Source: SAR116 cluster bacterium MED-G06 | Lineage (GTDB): Bacteria > Pseudomonadota > Alphaproteobacteria > Puniceispirillales > Puniceispirillaceae | DNA length: 34,451 nucleotides | Direction of reading: 5' to 3' | NCBI GenBank assembly: GCA_002457745.1 | Contig: NTKV01000006.1 | Coordinates: 1-34,451, forward strand | Made by a program: the position numbers and the translations under genes | Notes under the pieces: model-generated | Seen by the model: only the letters and a program-made list of their open reading frames with translations | Database searches by the model: none | Told to the model about the DNA's origin: nothing | In this document: piece after piece, positions 34,161 to 34,451 of the stretch | How the letters are laid out: every line of letters starts with the position of its first letter | Numbering within the stretch: position 1 is the stretch's first letter

Positions 34161-34451
34161 TCAGTCGGTGCCGTAAATCCGGTCGCCAGCATCACCAAGG
34201 CCAGGCAGGATATAGGCCTTGTCATTCAGCTCGCGGTCCATCGCCGCGGTGATGATCGGGATATCGGGATGCGCCGACTGCAGGGCCCGGACCCCTTCCG
34301 GTGCTGCCACAAGGCAGGAAAAGACGATATCCCTGACCCCCATCTCGCGGAGCTTGTCGGCGGCCATGATGGCGCTGCCACCGGTCGCCAGCATCGGGTC
34401 GCCAAGGATCACCTGTCTGTCACCAATGTCCGAGGGAAGGCTGCTGTAATA
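34161..34451 (-). CDS. upp: Uracil phosphoribosyltransferase, C-terminal part (runs off the window)
   Basis: Upp makes UMP from uracil and PRPP. The C-terminal 96 codons are present; the start lies beyond base 34451. The PRPP-binding motif reads [13 protein letters not shown], preceded by [14 protein letters not shown], and the C-terminal uracil-binding signature is [17 protein letters not shown]. It converges on cdd with only six bases between, and closes the salvage route: cytidine to uridine to uracil (via the nucleoside hydrolase) to UMP. Confidence 0.95.
   Translation of the reverse strand, partial: YYSSLPSDIGDRQVILGDPMLATGGSAIMAADKLREMGVRDIVFSCLVAAPEGVRALQSAHPDIPIITAAMDRELNDKAYILPGLGDAGDRIYGTD

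Overview
The window is a gene-dense (about 95% coding), GC-rich stretch of bacterial chromosome. The organism is most likely an alphaproteobacterium. The evidence is the gene order mutS-glnD-murJ-trpS-nfu followed by tsaB-rimI-miaB-phoH-ybeY-corC-lnt-metK-trmB-rimP, an arrangement I know from Rhodospirillales, Rhizobiales and their marine relatives. The fused malic enzyme/phosphotransacetylase and the BMP-type nucleoside importer fit as well. I cannot fix a genus; a marine lineage such as SAR116 is a guess. I see no phage, transposase, CRISPR array, rRNA or tRNA.

Region 1 (1-9036, minus strand) is a tight housekeeping run that reads right to left: tsaB, rimI, miaB, phoH, ybeY, corC, lnt, metK, trmB, then the 5' part of rimP leaving the window. 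It covers tRNA modification (t6A, ms2i6A, m7G46), 16S rRNA maturation (YbeY, RimP), lipoprotein acylation and S-adenosylmethionine supply. Most neighbours overlap by 1-8 nt or lie under 70 nt apart. A hairpin with a U-tract and a likely promoter sit between trmB and rimP. The fur-type regulator usually found before miaB and the small HTH gene usually found before metK are absent.

Region 2 (9143-11455) holds two cell-envelope genes facing each other: an exported polysaccharide-deacetylase-like protein with an altered metal-binding motif, and a membrane-anchored Bax-type glucosaminidase. They sit inside the otherwise conserved operon order.

Region 3 (11522-20436, minus strand) is mutS-glnD-murJ-trpS-nfu, with mutS/glnD/murJ coupled by ATGA overlaps. 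MutS carries an unusual four-copy 9-bp repeat.

Region 4 (20590-25620) has maeB (malic enzyme plus phosphotransacetylase-like domain), a PfkB-family adenosine-kinase-like gene, a lipoprotein with a 14-proline run, and nth.

Region 5 (25745-34451) is a nucleoside uptake and salvage locus: ribokinase, nucleoside hydrolase, a 2-oxoglutarate/Fe(II) oxygenase of the isopenicillin-N-synthase-like family, a complete BMP-type ABC importer (binding protein, double ATPase, two permeases), cytidine deaminase and, convergent, uracil phosphoribosyltransferase. Inferred flow: imported nucleosides are deaminated or hydrolysed, ribose is phosphorylated and uracil is reconverted to UMP. The oxygenase is the step without an assigned place and the best lead for new biochemistry. 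A strong terminator separates the binding-protein gene from the rest of the importer genes.
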